A DNA stretch of 64,000 bases from Microbacterium aurantiacum (GTDB lineage Bacteria > Actinomycetota > Actinomycetes > Actinomycetales > Microbacteriaceae), in the NCBI RefSeq assembly GCF_002872075.1, contig NZ_PGGU01000005.1, positions 186,001 to 250,000 of the forward strand, given 5' to 3'. The position numbers were made by a program, and so were the translations under genes. Under the pieces are notes generated by a model. The model did no database searches. It was not told the DNA's origin and saw only the letters and a program-made list of their open reading frames with translations. Shown piece after piece: positions 25,476 through 35,530 of this stretch. Numbering within the stretch: the first letter of the stretch is position 1; each line of letters starts with the position of its first letter.

Positions 25476-28400
25476 ATGCATCTGAAGAGCCTGACGCTCA
25501 AGGGATTCAAGTCGTTCGCGCAGCCGACGAGCTTCGTCTTCGAACCGGGCGTGACCTGCATCGTCGGTCCGAACGGGTCTGGCAAGTCGAATGTCGTCGA
25601 CGCGCTCGCCTGGGTGATGGGCGAGCAGGGAGCCAAGACACTCCGCGGCGGCAAGATGGAGGACGTCATCTTCGCCGGCACCTCCACGCGAGGACCGCTC
25701 GGCCGGGCCGAAGTCCAGCTGACGATCGACAACAGTGACGGCCTGCTGCCGATCGAGTACGCCGAGGTGACGATCAGCCGGACGCTGTTCCGCAACGGCT
25801 CCAGCGAGTACGCGATCAACGGCGAGAACTGCCGCCTGCTCGACGTGCAGGAACTGCTCAGCGACTCCGGCCTCGGACGCGAGATGCACGTCATCGTCGG
25901 CCAGGGCCGGCTGGACACCGTGCTGCAGGCGTCACCGGAGGATCGCCGCGGATTCATCGAAGAGGCCGCCGGCATCCTCAAGCACCGGCGCCGCAAGGAG
26001 AAGACTCTCCGCAAGCTCGATGCGATGGAGGCGAACCTCACCAGGCTCAGCGATCTCGCGGGGGAGATCCGCCGTCAGCTCAAGCCGCTCGGGCGGCAGG
26101 CGGAGATCGCCAGGGAAGCACAGACGATCGCTGCCGTCGTGCGCGACGCCAAGGCGCGGCTCTTCGCCGACGACGTCGTGGCGCTGCGCACAGCGCTCGC
26201 GGATCACACCCGCACGGAGCACGAACGTCACACCGAGCGCCTGGTCCTCTCCGATCAGGCAGAAGGAGTGCGGGCGGGCATTCTGCGGCTCGAGCAGGAT
26301 CAGAATTCAGTCGCGGTCGACAAGGCACGCGGCATCGCATTCGGGCTCGAGCAGGCGCAGGAGCGGATGCGCGGGCTGTTCACGCTCGCCAATCAGCGGC
26401 TCGCGCTGCTGGGCTCCGAGGAAGACGATGCGGCCGTCACAGCCGTCACCGTGACCCAGAGCACGATCGACGAGGCGAAGGACGAGATCACCGAGATCGC
26501 CGCGGGGCTCGGCGATGCGCAGGATGCTGCGGCCGCAGCCAGTCGCGAGGTCGTGAATGCCAGGGCAGAACTCGACACGCTCGACGTGGACATCGCCGAA
26601 CAGAGCGCCCTGGTCTCCGAGTACGACATGCGCCTCAGCGCGCTGCGGGGCACGGCGGATGCGGCGGCCTCCGCGCTGGCCGCGGTCCGTGGAGCGGTTC
26701 TGCGGCAGGAGAACGCATTGGAGGCGGCGAACACTCGCCGCCGCGAGGCGGCGGACGCACTGGACGCCATCGAGCTCGCAGAGGCGCCGGAGGGCACGGC
26801 AGCCGAGCATTCGGCCGCATACGAGAGTGCTCAGCGTGCGGCGACGGCGGCGGAGGGCGAGCGGGAGACCCTGCGGGAACGTCTGCACGCTGCTGAGCGG
26901 GAGGTCGATGCGCTGACGGCGAAGGCGGCGGCCCTCGGCAGCGCCCTTGCGATCTCGGGCGGCGCGGCGGAGATCGTCAAGGCCGGTGGGGACGGAGTAC
27001 GCGGCCTCGTCGGCGACTCTGTGCAGGTGCGTGCCGGATTCGAGGCGGCTGTGGCGGCTGTGCTCGGCTCCCTGGCCGAGGGTGTGCTCGTCGACGGCGC
27101 GTCCGACGCCTTCGCCCTGGCCGCGGATGCCGCCGAGCAGCGCAGGGGAGTGGTCGACTTCGTGATCGCCGAAGCGCTGCGACCGACGGTGGATCTGCCG
27201 CGGATCGCCGGCGTGACGCCGGCCGTCGACACGGTGACGGCCCCGGACGGGGTGCTCGGCATCCTCTCGCATGTGCTCATCGCCGACGACCTCGATGCTG
27301 CGCGTGCCGCGCGGAGCGCGCTGGACTCCACCGGCGACACCACCACGACGATCGTCACGATCACCGGCGACGTGATCACGGCGCAGACTCTGCGCACCAG
27401 CTCAGGAGGCGAGCGATCACGGCTCGAACTCGCAGCTGAGCGCGATGCGGCGTCCGAGCGGCTCGCCGAGGTCCAGGTCATCGTCGATTCCCTCCGCGAG
27501 GCGCGCGAAGACGCGAATGAGGCGGTCGAGACGACGAGGCGGAATGCGAAGGAGGCGCTGCGGCTCCTCCGTGAGCACGACGCCGCCCTCGCAAGCCACG
27601 CCGAGCACGTGAACCGGGTCACGGTGCGCCATGAGTCGGCTGTCGCCGAATGCGAGCGGCTCGAATCCGGGCTCGGTCAGGCCCAGGCGGCTGTCGCGGA
27701 TGCTGAGGCGAAGGCCGAGAAGGCGAAGGGAGAGCTCGACGACGCGATATCCGCTCCGCGCCCTGTGCTCGACGCGTCCGCCCGCGACGGCCTGCTCGAG
27801 GCTCTCGAGCAGGCACGGGAGGGCGAAGTGCGCGCCCGGCTGGAGATCGAGACGCTGCGCGAGCGCGTGCGTGCTGCGCAGGCGCGGGTCGCCGGCCTCG
27901 AGCGCCAGCGCGAGCACGAGCGCGATGCAGCTGCCGAGGCCGCTCGCCGCGCGGTGATCCGGCGTGCACAGCGCCAAGCTGCATCCGGAGTGGTCGAGGA
28001 GCTGCCCAGGATCCTCGATTCGCTCGACCGGTCGGTCACCGAGGCACGCGTGGCGCTCTCAGAAGCCGAGACAGCACGCTCCGCGCAGAACGAGGAACTC
28101 ACCGCGCTCCGTGCACAGGAGACGTCACTGCGGGAACGGCTGGCCGGGCTCACCGAGAGCGTGCACGGACTCGAACTGCAGATCCACGAGAAGAAGCTGC
28201 ATCTGACGAGCCTGCTCGAGCGGGTGGCGTCCGAACTCGCCCTCGACGAGGACATCCTCGTCGCGGAATACGGGCCGGATCAGGCGGTGCCGCGCGATCC
28301 CCTCGCCGTCGTCGAGGACGGCGCTGACGACGACACCGCCATTCCCTTCGATCGCCGCATCCAGGAGCGCCGACTCGCCGAGGCGGAGCGCAAGCTCGCT

Positions 28401-29015
28401 CAACTGGGACGCGTCAACCCGCTCGCCCTGGAGGAGTTCGCAGCGCTCGAGCAGCGTCATGCGTTCCTCACCGAGCAGCTCGCCGACCTCACGCAGACGC
28501 GTCAGGATCTGCTCACGATCATCGCCGACCTCGACGAGCGTATGCAGACGATCTTCGCGGACGCCTTCGAAGACACCCAGCGGGCCTTCGGCGAGGTGTT
28601 CCCGCTCCTCTTCCCCGGTGGTTCGGGCAGCATCTGGCTCACCGATCCAGAGAACATGCTCACCACGGGCATCGAGGTCTCGGTGCGCCCCGTCGGGAAG
28701 AAGATCGAGCGGCTCTCGCTGCTGTCCGGCGGCGAGCGGTCGCTCGCGGCCGTCGCGCTTCTCGTCGCGATCTTCAAGGCGCGCCCGAGCCCGTTCTACA
28801 TCCTCGATGAGGTCGAGGCGGCACTCGACGATGCGAACCTCGGGCGCCTGCTCACGGTGTTCGAGCAGCTCCGCGAGAGCTCGCAGCTTCTGGTGATCAC
28901 GCACCAGAAGCGCACGATGGAGATCGCCGACGCGCTGTACGGCGTGTCCATGCGCCAGGACGGCGTCTCCGCCGTCGTCGGCCAGCGCGTCGGCGACCGC
29001 GCCGCCGCTCGCTGA
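25476..29015 (+). CDS. smc: Chromosome segregation protein SMC
   Basis: SMC is the ATPase of the bacterial condensin that with ScpA/ScpB organises and segregates the chromosome. Walker A GPNGSGKSN is at residues 31-39, two long coiled-coil arms rich in Ala/Glu/Arg occupy about 165-495 and 660-1000, the hinge with its glycine-rich GGDGVRGLVGD start lies between, the signature LSGGERSLAA is near 1083 and Walker B FYILDEVEAALDD near 1107. Length 1179 is standard. The ATG at 25476 is 148 bases from the divergent small ORF. ftsY follows after 117 bases, the usual actinobacterial order. Confidence 0.97.
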   Translation: MHLKSLTLKGFKSFAQPTSFVFEPGVTCIVGPNGSGKSNVVDALAWVMGEQGAKTLRGGKMEDVIFAGTSTRGPLGRAEVQLTIDNSDGLLPIEYAEVTISRTLFRNGSSEYAINGENCRLLDVQELLSDSGLGREMHVIVGQGRLDTVLQASPEDRRGFIEEAAGILKHRRRKEKTLRKLDAMEANLTRLSDLAGEIRRQLKPLGRQAEIAREAQTIAAVVRDAKARLFADDVVALRTALADHTRTEHERHTERLVLSDQAEGVRAGILRLEQDQNSVAVDKARGIAFGLEQAQERMRGLFTLANQRLALLGSEEDDAAVTAVTVTQSTIDEAKDEITEIAAGLGDAQDAAAAASREVVNARAELDTLDVDIAEQSALVSEYDMRLSALRGTADAAASALAAVRGAVLRQENALEAANTRRREAADALDAIELAEAPEGTAAEHSAAYESAQRAATAAEGERETLRERLHAAEREVDALTAKAAALGSALAISGGAAEIVKAGGDGVRGLVGDSVQVRAGFEAAVAAVLGSLAEGVLVDGASDAFALAADAAEQRRGVVDFVIAEALRPTVDLPRIAGVTPAVDTVTAPDGVLGILSHVLIADDLDAARAARSALDSTGDTTTTIVTITGDVITAQTLRTSSGGERSRLELAAERDAASERLAEVQVIVDSLREAREDANEAVETTRRNAKEALRLLREHDAALASHAEHVNRVTVRHESAVAECERLESGLGQAQAAVADAEAKAEKAKGELDDAISAPRPVLDASARDGLLEALEQAREGEVRARLEIETLRERVRAAQARVAGLERQREHERDAAAEAARRAVIRRAQRQAASGVVEELPRILDSLDRSVTEARVALSEAETARSAQNEELTALRAQETSLRERLAGLTESVHGLELQIHEKKLHLTSLLERVASELALDEDILVAEYGPDQAVPRDPLAVVEDGADDDTAIPFDRRIQERRLAEAERKLAQLGRVNPLALEEFAALEQRHAFLTEQLADLTQTRQDLLTIIADLDERMQTIFADAFEDTQRAFGEVFPLLFPGGSGSIWLTDPENMLTTGIEVSVRPVGKKIERLSLLSGGERSLAAVALLVAIFKARPSPFYILDEVEAALDDANLGRLLTVFEQLRESSQLLVITHQKRTMEIADALYGVSMRQDGVSAVVGQRVGDRAAAR

Positions 29016-29120
29016 GCCGCGGCGCTCACCTTCAGGGCTCGAGTGACGCCCGGACGGCGTCTGCGCCGCGCCGACCCGCGCACGAAGACCCGTTCGCGGA
29101 TCATCCCAGGATGCTACCCG

Positions 29121-29126
29121 TAGGCT
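29121..29126 (+). promoter_or_regulatory. Putative -10 element, leaderless ftsY
   Basis: TAGGCT ends six bases before the ftsY ATG, in the gap after smc. Confidence 0.45.
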
Positions 29127-29132
29127 GGAGCC

Positions 29133-30005
29133 ATGGCGGAGAAGTCTTGGTCCCTCGGTCGCGCTCTGCGCGGCATGTTCGTCAAACCCACCATCGACGA
29201 GACGACGTGGGAGGACCTCGAGACCGCACTCATCACCGCCGACTTCGGTCCTGACATCAGCGAGCGGGTAGTCGAGGAGCTGCGTGAGAAGGTCGACCGC
29301 TACCGGACGACGGATCCGCAGGATCTCCACCGGATGCTGCGCGAGACGCTCGAGGAGCACTTCGCCAAGTTCGACACCACGCTCAAGCTCACCGAGCGTC
29401 CTGCCGTGGTGCTCGTGGTCGGCGTGAACGGCGTCGGCAAGACGACCACGATCGGCAAGTTCACGAAGTTCCTGCGCGGCTACCAGCGCAGCGTCGTGGT
29501 GGGTGCGGCGGACACCTTCCGCGCCGCCGCCGTCGATCAGCTCGCTACCTGGGCGCAACGCGGGGGAGCAGCGATAGTCCGCCCCCAGCAGGAGGGTCAG
29601 GACCCGGCGTCCGTCGCGTATCAGACCGTCGAGTTCGCCCAGCGCGAGGGCATCGAGATCGCGATCATCGACACCGCCGGCCGTCTGCACACCAAGGGCG
29701 GGCTGATGGACGAGCTGTCCAAGATCCGTCGGGTCATCGAGAAGCAGGCGCCCATCAGCGAGGTGCTGCTGGTTCTGGATGCCACCACCGGCCAGAACGG
29801 CGTCCTGCAGGCCGAGGCCTTCCTCGAGCACGCGGGAGTGACCGGTCTTGTGCTCACGAAGCTCGACGGCTCCGCGAAGGGCGGCTTCGTCCTGGCGGTG
29901 CAGGAGCGCACCGGCATCCCGGTGAAGCTCCTCGGGCAGGGCGAGGGGATCGACGATCTCACCGGTTTCACCCCGCATGTCTTCGTCTCCACCCTCGTCA
30001 ACTGA
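29133..30005 (+). CDS. ftsY: Signal recognition particle receptor FtsY
   Basis: FtsY is the membrane-associated receptor for SRP-ribosome complexes. The NG domain is complete: a four-helix N domain from residue 1, P-loop GVNGVGKTTTIGK at 97-109, VVGAADTFRAAAVDQL, IIDTAGRLHTKGGLMDEL and the closure motif LTKLDGSAKGG, ending with LGQGEGIDDL. At 290 residues it lacks the long acidic A domain of E. coli FtsY, as is common in actinobacteria; membrane contact would rely on the N-terminal helix. Its partner ffh is 3 kb downstream. Confidence 0.97.
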   Translation: MAEKSWSLGRALRGMFVKPTIDETTWEDLETALITADFGPDISERVVEELREKVDRYRTTDPQDLHRMLRETLEEHFAKFDTTLKLTERPAVVLVVGVNGVGKTTTIGKFTKFLRGYQRSVVVGAADTFRAAAVDQLATWAQRGGAAIVRPQQEGQDPASVAYQTVEFAQREGIEIAIIDTAGRLHTKGGLMDELSKIRRVIEKQAPISEVLLVLDATTGQNGVLQAEAFLEHAGVTGLVLTKLDGSAKGGFVLAVQERTGIPVKLLGQGEGIDDLTGFTPHVFVSTLVN

Positions 30006-30049
30006 CGACGGGACTACCGCGGCACCCAAGAGACTGGTTTCATAGCGTT

Positions 30050-30550
30050 ATGGCGATCGAACACGACTACTTCGGACTCCTCTCGTCGGGGCCCGACGGA
30101 TCGATCTTCTGGTCCGAGACGGTGGAGCTCGGTGACCAGTCGGTCACCGTCGACCTCACCGCCCCTGACCAGGAGGACGTATCGCCTGAGGCTCTCGACA
30201 TCGCCGCATCCCTCATCTCCGGTCTGGAGAATGTGGACGCAGTGGCGCGACGCGGAATGCTCGCCGAGGTCGATGACCGGGCCAGTGAGGTAACCGAGTA
30301 CATCCTGCAGCAGCAGGAGGTGTACGGCGAGGAACTGGCCGAGGTGCTCGTCGACGTCAGCGGTGACCCGGCGGTCGACATCATCCGCTCGCTCCGCCTG
30401 ATGAGCATGACGATCCTCGCCGATGAGCACGGCGGCTCGGAGCCGTTCGCGGTTCTCGAATATGCGCTGGATGCCGACTCGACCGACGACGTACTGCTCG
30501 TGAATCTCGGATCCGACGGCAGCGTGCAGTCGGTGATGAGCGCGGACTGA
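30050..30550 (+). CDS. DUF2004-like cytoplasmic protein
   Basis: 166-residue acidic protein without signal peptide or membrane segment. It starts IEHDYFGLLSSGPDGSIFWSE and ends with a LLVNLGSDGS segment; I believe this is the DUF2004 family, but that is from memory of the N-terminal pattern. Charged residues dominate and there are no cysteines or obvious catalytic motifs. It follows ftsY by 44 bases and is convergent with lipA, only six bases apart, without a visible terminator between them. Function is unknown. Confidence 0.75.
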   Translation: MAIEHDYFGLLSSGPDGSIFWSETVELGDQSVTVDLTAPDQEDVSPEALDIAASLISGLENVDAVARRGMLAEVDDRASEVTEYILQQQEVYGEELAEVLVDVSGDPAVDIIRSLRLMSMTILADEHGGSEPFAVLEYALDADSTDDVLLVNLGSDGSVQSVMSAD

Positions 30551-30556
30551 CCTGCG

Positions 30557-31549
30557 TCAGACCGCCTGCGCGAAGCCCAGGTCGGCGCTCTCCGCGATGT
30601 GTGCGAGGTGCGGCGGGATCTCGCGGCCCTTGGACGCCATCGACTGCGCCCACAGGCGTCCCGCACGGTACGACGACCGCACCAGCGGGCCGGCGAGCAC
30701 GCCGAGGAAGCCGATCCGCTCCGCCTCCTCCTTGAACTCCACGAATTCGGCGGGCTTCACCCAGCGGGAGACCGGCAGATGCCGAGGGGTCGGACGCAGG
30801 TACTGCGTGATCGTGATGATGTCGCACCCGGCGTCGTGAAGGTCCTGCAGCGCCTGAACGACCTCCTCCGGTTCCTCGCCCATGCCGAGGATCAGGTTCG
30901 ACTTGGTGATGAGACCCGCTTCGTGGCCCTGTGTGATCACGCTCAGGGATCGCTCGTACGTGAACGCGGGGCGGATCCTCTTGAAGATGCGCGGAACCGT
31001 CTCGACGTTGTGCGCGAAGACCTCGGGGCGGGCATCGAAGATCTGCCCCAGGAAGGCCGGGTCGGCGTTGTGCTCGTTGGCGAGCAGCTCGACGCCGGTG
31101 TTCGGATTCAGCTCATGGATCTTCCGCACCGTCTCGGCGTTGAGCCACGCACCGGTGTCTGGGAGATCGTCGCGGGCCACACTCGTGACCGTCGCGTAGC
31201 GCAGGCCCATCTGCCGCACGCTCTCGGCGACACGACGCGGCTCATCGGTGTCGTAGTCGTCGGGCTTGCCGGTGTCGATCTGGCAGAAGTCGCAGCGCCG
31301 CGTGCACTGGGAGCCCCCGATGAGGAACGTCGCCTCCTTGTCCTCCCAGCACTCGAAGATGTTCGGGCAGCCTGCCTCCTGACAGACCGTGTGCAGTCCC
31401 TCTTCCTTCACCAGGGAGTGCAGGGCCGTGTACTCGGGACCCATCTTCGCCTTGGTGCGGATCCACTCGGGCTTGCGCTCGATCGGCGTCTCCGCGTTGC
31501 GGATCTCGAGGCGCAGGAGCTTGCGTCCCTCCGGGACGGCGACGCTCAT
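30557..31549 (-). CDS. lipA: Lipoyl synthase
   Basis: LipA is a radical SAM enzyme that inserts two sulfurs into protein-bound octanoyl groups. The auxiliary cluster cysteines are C56, C61 and C67 ([13 protein letters not shown]) and the radical SAM cluster is C82, C86, C89 (CTRRCDFC). The C-terminal RSSYRAG segment carries the conserved arginine-serine motif that ligates the sacrificial cluster. Length 330. The ATG overlaps the lipB stop (ATGA), the usual lipB-lipA operon, so octanoylation and sulfur insertion are made together. Confidence 0.97.
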   Translation of the reverse strand: MSVAVPEGRKLLRLEIRNAETPIERKPEWIRTKAKMGPEYTALHSLVKEEGLHTVCQEAGCPNIFECWEDKEATFLIGGSQCTRRCDFCQIDTGKPDDYDTDEPRRVAESVRQMGLRYATVTSVARDDLPDTGAWLNAETVRKIHELNPNTGVELLANEHNADPAFLGQIFDARPEVFAHNVETVPRIFKRIRPAFTYERSLSVITQGHEAGLITKSNLILGMGEEPEEVVQALQDLHDAGCDIITITQYLRPTPRHLPVSRWVKPAEFVEFKEEAERIGFLGVLAGPLVRSSYRAGRLWAQSMASKGREIPPHLAHIAESADLGFAQAV

Positions 31550-32184
31550 GCGGCGACCCCCGCGTACTCGGCGAGGAACGCGGTCGTCACGCTGTCGACG
31601 ACGTCGGCGGGGGAGACATCAGCGCCGACCACCTCGCTCACGGTCGTCACACCGGCATCCGTGATGCCGCAGGGGATGATCCCGCGAAAGCCGGCGAGGG
31701 TGTTGTCGCAGTTGATCGCGAAACCGTGCATGGTCACTCCTTGCTGAACGCGCACGCCGATCGCGGCGACCTTGTCCTCGGAGAGCGGTCGGCGCACCCA
31801 CACCCCGCTGCGACCCTCGACCTGGTACCCGTCGACGCCGAACGGGCGGAGCACGTCGATGAGGATCCGCTCCAACCGTCGTACGTGCGCCACGACGTCC
31901 ATCGGCTCGGGCAGTCGCACGATGGGGTAGCCGACGAGCTGCCCGGGGCCGTGCCAGGTGATCTTGCCGCCGCGGTCGACGTCGATCACGGGCGTGCCGT
32001 CCTGCGGACGCTCCTGCGGCTCGGTGCGCTTTCCGGCGGTGTACACGGCTTCGTGCTCCAGCAGGATCAGTGTGTCAGGGCGGCTGCCGTCGACGACGCC
32101 CGCATGGACGCGTCGCTGCAGGTCCCAGCCGTCGGTGTACGGGACGAACTCCGGCGCGATGCCGGCGTTGAGGATGTCGAGCAT
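31546..32184 (-). CDS. lipB: Octanoyl-[acyl carrier protein]:protein N-octanoyltransferase
   Basis: LipB moves octanoyl from ACP to lipoyl domains before LipA acts. Signatures are [17 protein letters not shown], the catalytic lysine in [11 protein letters not shown], and the catalytic cysteine in [15 protein letters not shown]. The ATG at 32184 gives 212 residues, has AAAGAGG about ten bases upstream and matches the usual LipB start; an ATG eight codons earlier (32208) has no ribosome binding site. It is divergent from a TetR gene, whose product might bind the shared region. Confidence 0.95.
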   Translation of the reverse strand: MLDILNAGIAPEFVPYTDGWDLQRRVHAGVVDGSRPDTLILLEHEAVYTAGKRTEPQERPQDGTPVIDVDRGGKITWHGPGQLVGYPIVRLPEPMDVVAHVRRLERILIDVLRPFGVDGYQVEGRSGVWVRRPLSEDKVAAIGVRVQQGVTMHGFAINCDNTLAGFRGIIPCGITDAGVTTVSEVVGADVSPADVVDSVTTAFLAEYAGVAA

Positions 32185-32270
32185 GCTCGCAGGCCCTCTT
32201 TCAGTCATTAGTTGGATGCGGTCTAACAATACTCCTCCGTGCCCGGCTCGGCTCGTGGCGCGACGCGCGG

Positions 32271-32276
32271 TAGCGT
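32271..32276 (+). promoter_or_regulatory. Putative -10 element, leaderless tetR-type gene
   Basis: TAGCGT is followed by GAGGGG and the ATG at 32283, a six-base gap. The GAGGGG could also serve as ribosome binding site if the transcript began further upstream. Confidence 0.4.
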
Positions 32277-32282
32277 GAGGGG

Positions 32283-32870
32283 ATGACCAGCACGAGTCGG
32301 GCGGGGCGCCCCAAGGTGTCTTCGCGCGAGACACTCGCCGAAGCGGCGTGCGAGCTCTTCCTCGAGCGTGGTTACGACGCGACGTCCGTCGCGGACATCA
32401 CGCAGCGAGCTGGCGTCAGCCGGTCGAGCTTCTTCAACTACTTCTCCTCCAAGAGCGACGTGCTCTGGTCGGGGCTGGATGAGCGGATGAACGAGGCGAT
32501 CGCCTCCCTGGAACTGCTCGGACCGGATGCCGGGGGTGATGCCGTGCGCGGCATCCTGCTTCTGATCGTCCGGGACTTCGCGCCTGATCCTCTCGCTTTG
32601 GCGCTGCGCAACGCGGCCGCGATGGGGCTCCAGGAGGAACTGGTGCGCGACACCGGGCTGCGGCACGCCCGGCTCGCGGCTGCGATCGCATCGGCCGCCA
32701 CCGCATCCGGGATAGACGTGATCCGCGCCGACGTCCTCGGTGCGGCCTATGCCGCCGCGGTGCTGTCCTCTCTGCGGTTCTGGGCCGAGCACGGAGCGGG
32801 TCAGAGCCCGCCTGACGCGGCGTTGCGGAACGCCTTCGCGGTGATCCACGACCTCCCGTGGGGGATCTGA
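32283..32870 (+). CDS. TetR family transcriptional regulator
   Basis: 195-residue regulator with an N-terminal helix-turn-helix (about residues 13-55): [20 protein letters not shown], then [19 protein letters not shown], a textbook TetR DNA-binding domain. The C-terminal ligand domain is alanine-rich and unassigned. It is divergent from lipB, with 98 bases between the preferred starts; that region contains TTAG-N11-CTAA (32217-32235), a weak operator candidate. Whether it controls lipoate genes, itself or something elsewhere is open. Confidence 0.88.
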   Translation: MTSTSRAGRPKVSSRETLAEAACELFLERGYDATSVADITQRAGVSRSSFFNYFSSKSDVLWSGLDERMNEAIASLELLGPDAGGDAVRGILLLIVRDFAPDPLALALRNAAAMGLQEELVRDTGLRHARLAAAIASAATASGIDVIRADVLGAAYAAAVLSSLRFWAEHGAGQSPPDAALRNAFAVIHDLPWGI

Positions 32871-32971
32871 AGGCCATCCGAAGCGTGAATGCGACGCGAT
32901 CTCGCGTGCGCAAGATGGGCTCCGAGCGGCGCTGAGCGTGGCGGCGCCGCTCGCGTAAGATTGATCGCACC

Positions 32972-34528
32972 ATGGCAACCTTTGGCACGCTCTCCGATCG
33001 GCTCACCGAGACCTTCCGCAATCTGCGCACGAAGGGAAAGCTCACCGCGGCCGACGTCGACGGCACCGTGCGCGAGATCCGTCGTGCACTCCTCGATGCG
33101 GACGTCGCGCTCATCGTCGTCAAGGACTTCACCGCGAAGGTGCGCGAGCGCGCACTCGGCGACGAGGTCAGCAAGGCGCTGAACCCGGCACAGCAGGTCG
33201 TGCAGATCGTCAACGAAGAGCTCGTCGCGATCCTCGGCGGCGAACAGCGCCGGCTGCAGTTCGCGAAGACCGCGCCGACGGTGATCATGCTCGCCGGCCT
33301 CCAGGGATCGGGCAAGACGACGTTCGCCGGCAAGCTCGCGAAGCAACTGGAGAGCGAAGGGCACACGCCGCTTCTCGTCGCTGCCGACCTTCAGCGCCCC
33401 AACGCGGTGAACCAGCTGCAGGTCGTCGCGGAGCAGGCCGGAGCCACCGTCTACGCCCCCGAGCCCGGCAACGGCGTCGGGGACCCGGTCAAGGTCTCCC
33501 GCGACGGCGTCGAGCACGCTCGTCGCCACCAGCACGACGTCGTCATCATCGACACGGCAGGACGCCTCGGCGTCGACGCGGAGCTGATGAAGCAGGCGTC
33601 CGACATCCGCAAGGCCACGAATCCGGATGAGGTCCTGTTCGTCATCGACGCGATGATCGGTCAGGACGCCGTGAACACGGCGAAGGCCTTCCAGGAGGGC
33701 GTCGACTTCACCGGCGTCGTCCTCTCGAAGCTCGACGGCGACGCCCGTGGCGGTGCGGCTCTGTCCGTGGCATCCGTCACCGGCCGTCCGATCATCTTCG
33801 CCTCCACTGGCGAGCGTCTCGAGGATCTCGAGCCCTTCCACCCCGACCGCATGGCGAGCCGTATCCTCGATCTCGGCGATATCCTGACCCTCATCGAGCA
33901 GGCCCAGCAGGCCTTCGATGAGGAAGAGGCCATGAAGATGGCCGAGAAGCTCGCGACCGAGCAGTTCACCCTGGAGGACTTCCTCGACCAGCTTCAGCAG
34001 ATGAAGAAGATGGGCTCGATGAAGAAGATGCTGGGCATGCTCCCCGGCATGGGCCAGATGAAGCAGCAGCTGGAGAACTTCGACGACCGTGAGATCGACC
34101 GCACCGAGGCGATCATCCGTTCGATGACGCCCGGCGAGCGGCGCAACCCGAAGGTTCTCAACGGCTCTCGGCGGCTGCGCATCGCGCGCGGTTCCGGTAT
34201 GACGGTGACCGACGTGAATCAGCTCGTACAGCGCTTCGAGCAGGCCGCCAAGATGATGAAGACCGTCGCGCGCGGCGGCACCCCGAACATCCCCGGAATG
34301 GGTGCGATGCCCGGAATGGGACGCCCCGGAGCCTCGTCGAAGCGGGGCAAGAAGGGCAAGTCGTCTGGCGGTTCCCGATCCGGCAACCCGGCCAAGCGGG
34401 CGGCGGAGAACGCCGGGCTGCCGACCGGTCAGCCCACGGGCTCCGGATTCGGCCTGGGCGGCGGCGCGGCGCAGGCACCGAGCGAGGCCGACCTCGCCGA
34501 GATCCAGAAGCTCTTCGGCAAGGGCTGA
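32972..34528 (+). CDS. ffh: Signal recognition particle protein Ffh
   Basis: Ffh (SRP54) binds 4.5S/SRP RNA and signal sequences and docks with FtsY. The N domain spans about 1-95, P-loop LQGSGKTTFAGKLAKQ is at about 110-125, VAADLQRPNAVNQL, IIDTAGRLGVD and SKLDGDARGGAALS complete the GTPase, and a methionine-rich M domain (about 300-430) includes MKKMLGMLPGMGQMKQ. The C-terminal 90 residues are Gly/Pro/Lys-rich and low complexity. Length 518 is typical of actinobacteria. In many actinobacteria rpsP follows directly; here 8.4 kb of other genes intervene. Confidence 0.97.
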   Translation: MATFGTLSDRLTETFRNLRTKGKLTAADVDGTVREIRRALLDADVALIVVKDFTAKVRERALGDEVSKALNPAQQVVQIVNEELVAILGGEQRRLQFAKTAPTVIMLAGLQGSGKTTFAGKLAKQLESEGHTPLLVAADLQRPNAVNQLQVVAEQAGATVYAPEPGNGVGDPVKVSRDGVEHARRHQHDVVIIDTAGRLGVDAELMKQASDIRKATNPDEVLFVIDAMIGQDAVNTAKAFQEGVDFTGVVLSKLDGDARGGAALSVASVTGRPIIFASTGERLEDLEPFHPDRMASRILDLGDILTLIEQAQQAFDEEEAMKMAEKLATEQFTLEDFLDQLQQMKKMGSMKKMLGMLPGMGQMKQQLENFDDREIDRTEAIIRSMTPGERRNPKVLNGSRRLRIARGSGMTVTDVNQLVQRFEQAAKMMKTVARGGTPNIPGMGAMPGMGRPGASSKRGKKGKSSGGSRSGNPAKRAAENAGLPTGQPTGSGFGLGGGAAQAPSEADLAEIQKLFGKG

Positions 34529-34534
34529 GCAGGC

Positions 34535-35452
34535 TCAGCGGCCGACTGTGAGAACCGTCGCCGCGACCGGGTCGGCCAGGGGAGGTTGCGTGGTCCTGGC
34601 CGAGCGGGCGAAGAACTGCCCGCCGATCAGGGCGAGGAGTGCGATCCCGAAGCCGATCGCCTGAACCGGCGTGAAGGACTCGCCGGCGACCAGCGTCCCC
34701 AGGAGCGTCGCAACGACGGGGGAGAGCAGCGCGAGCAGGCCGGGTGCGATCACGGGGAGCTTCTGGATTCCGCTGAACCAGAGCGCGTATGCGATGATTC
34801 CACCAGCCGTCGCCAGCCACAGATAGCCCAGCACCGCTTCTCCGCTGATCGAGGCGGGCGTCCCCTCGATGAGAAGTGCGAGCGGAAGCAGGAGGAGCCC
34901 TCCCGCGGAGAGCTGCCACCCCGCGTAGGCGACGGGCCCGACGCCGACGGGCCGTCCCCAGCGCTTCGTGAGGATCATGCCGAGGCCGGTGGCCGTCACG
35001 CCACCCAGCGCGGACAGGATGCCCAGAGCATCGAGGCGCGCGGCAGGGCCCAGCACGATGAGGGCGACACCACCGGCTCCGGTCACGGCTGCTGCCGCCG
35101 TCATCGGCCTGATCCGTTCTTTCAGGACCAGTGCCCCGAGCGAGAGCACGATGAGCGGCTGAGCACCGGCCAACGCTGCGGCGACGCCGCCGGGAAGACG
35201 TTCGGCGGCGAGGAAGAGGAGAGGAAAGAACGCTGCGATGTTGAGCGCGCCCAGTACGAACGACTTGAGCCACCAGCCGCCGCGCGGAAGGGTCCGGCTG
35301 ATGGCGACCGCGAGGAGACCGGCGGGTAGGGATCGGAGAAGTCCGGCGAACATCGGATGCCCGACGGGAAGCAGCTCAGTGGTGACGAGGTAGGTCGTGC
35401 CCCATGCGATCGGGGCGAGGGCGGTGATCAGCACGATGGTCAGGCGGTTCAT
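34535..35452 (-). CDS. EamA family (DMT) transporter
   Basis: 305-residue drug/metabolite-superfamily permease with about ten transmembrane helices in two EamA repeats (residues about 5-135 and 145-280). It starts IVLITALAPIAWGTTYLVTT, as in YddG/RhaT-like exporters. The ATG at 35452 is chosen because the 12 residues before it are atypical. It ends six bases from ffh, tail to tail, and is divergent from a LysR regulator, the usual sign of an exporter induced by its own substrate. Substrate unknown. Confidence 0.9.
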   Translation of the reverse strand: MNRLTIVLITALAPIAWGTTYLVTTELLPVGHPMFAGLLRSLPAGLLAVAISRTLPRGGWWLKSFVLGALNIAAFFPLLFLAAERLPGGVAAALAGAQPLIVLSLGALVLKERIRPMTAAAAVTGAGGVALIVLGPAARLDALGILSALGGVTATGLGMILTKRWGRPVGVGPVAYAGWQLSAGGLLLLPLALLIEGTPASISGEAVLGYLWLATAGGIIAYALWFSGIQKLPVIAPGLLALLSPVVATLLGTLVAGESFTPVQAIGFGIALLALIGGQFFARSARTTQPPLADPVAATVLTVGR

Positions 35453-35476
35453 GGCTCCAGCCTGCGCGACCAGAAG

Positions 35477-35495
35477 CCATGAGTCCAACGCATGG
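35477..35495. promoter_or_regulatory. Candidate LysR operator, CCATG-N9-CATGG
   Basis: Dyad CCATG (35477-35481) and CATGG (35491-35495) lies in the 78-base region between the divergent EamA and LysR genes. A further CCATG half-site follows at 35508. LysR proteins commonly bind such interrupted dyads between themselves and their target. Confidence 0.4.
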
Positions 35496-35530
35496 TTGTC
35501 ACGCTATCCATGAACCGCCATCATTGATGC

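Noticed and set aside
32217..32235. TetR operator TTAG-N11-CTAA between lipB and the TetR gene
   Set aside because: Only four of seven bases match in the arms; kept as a remark in the gene entry, too weak to list as a site.
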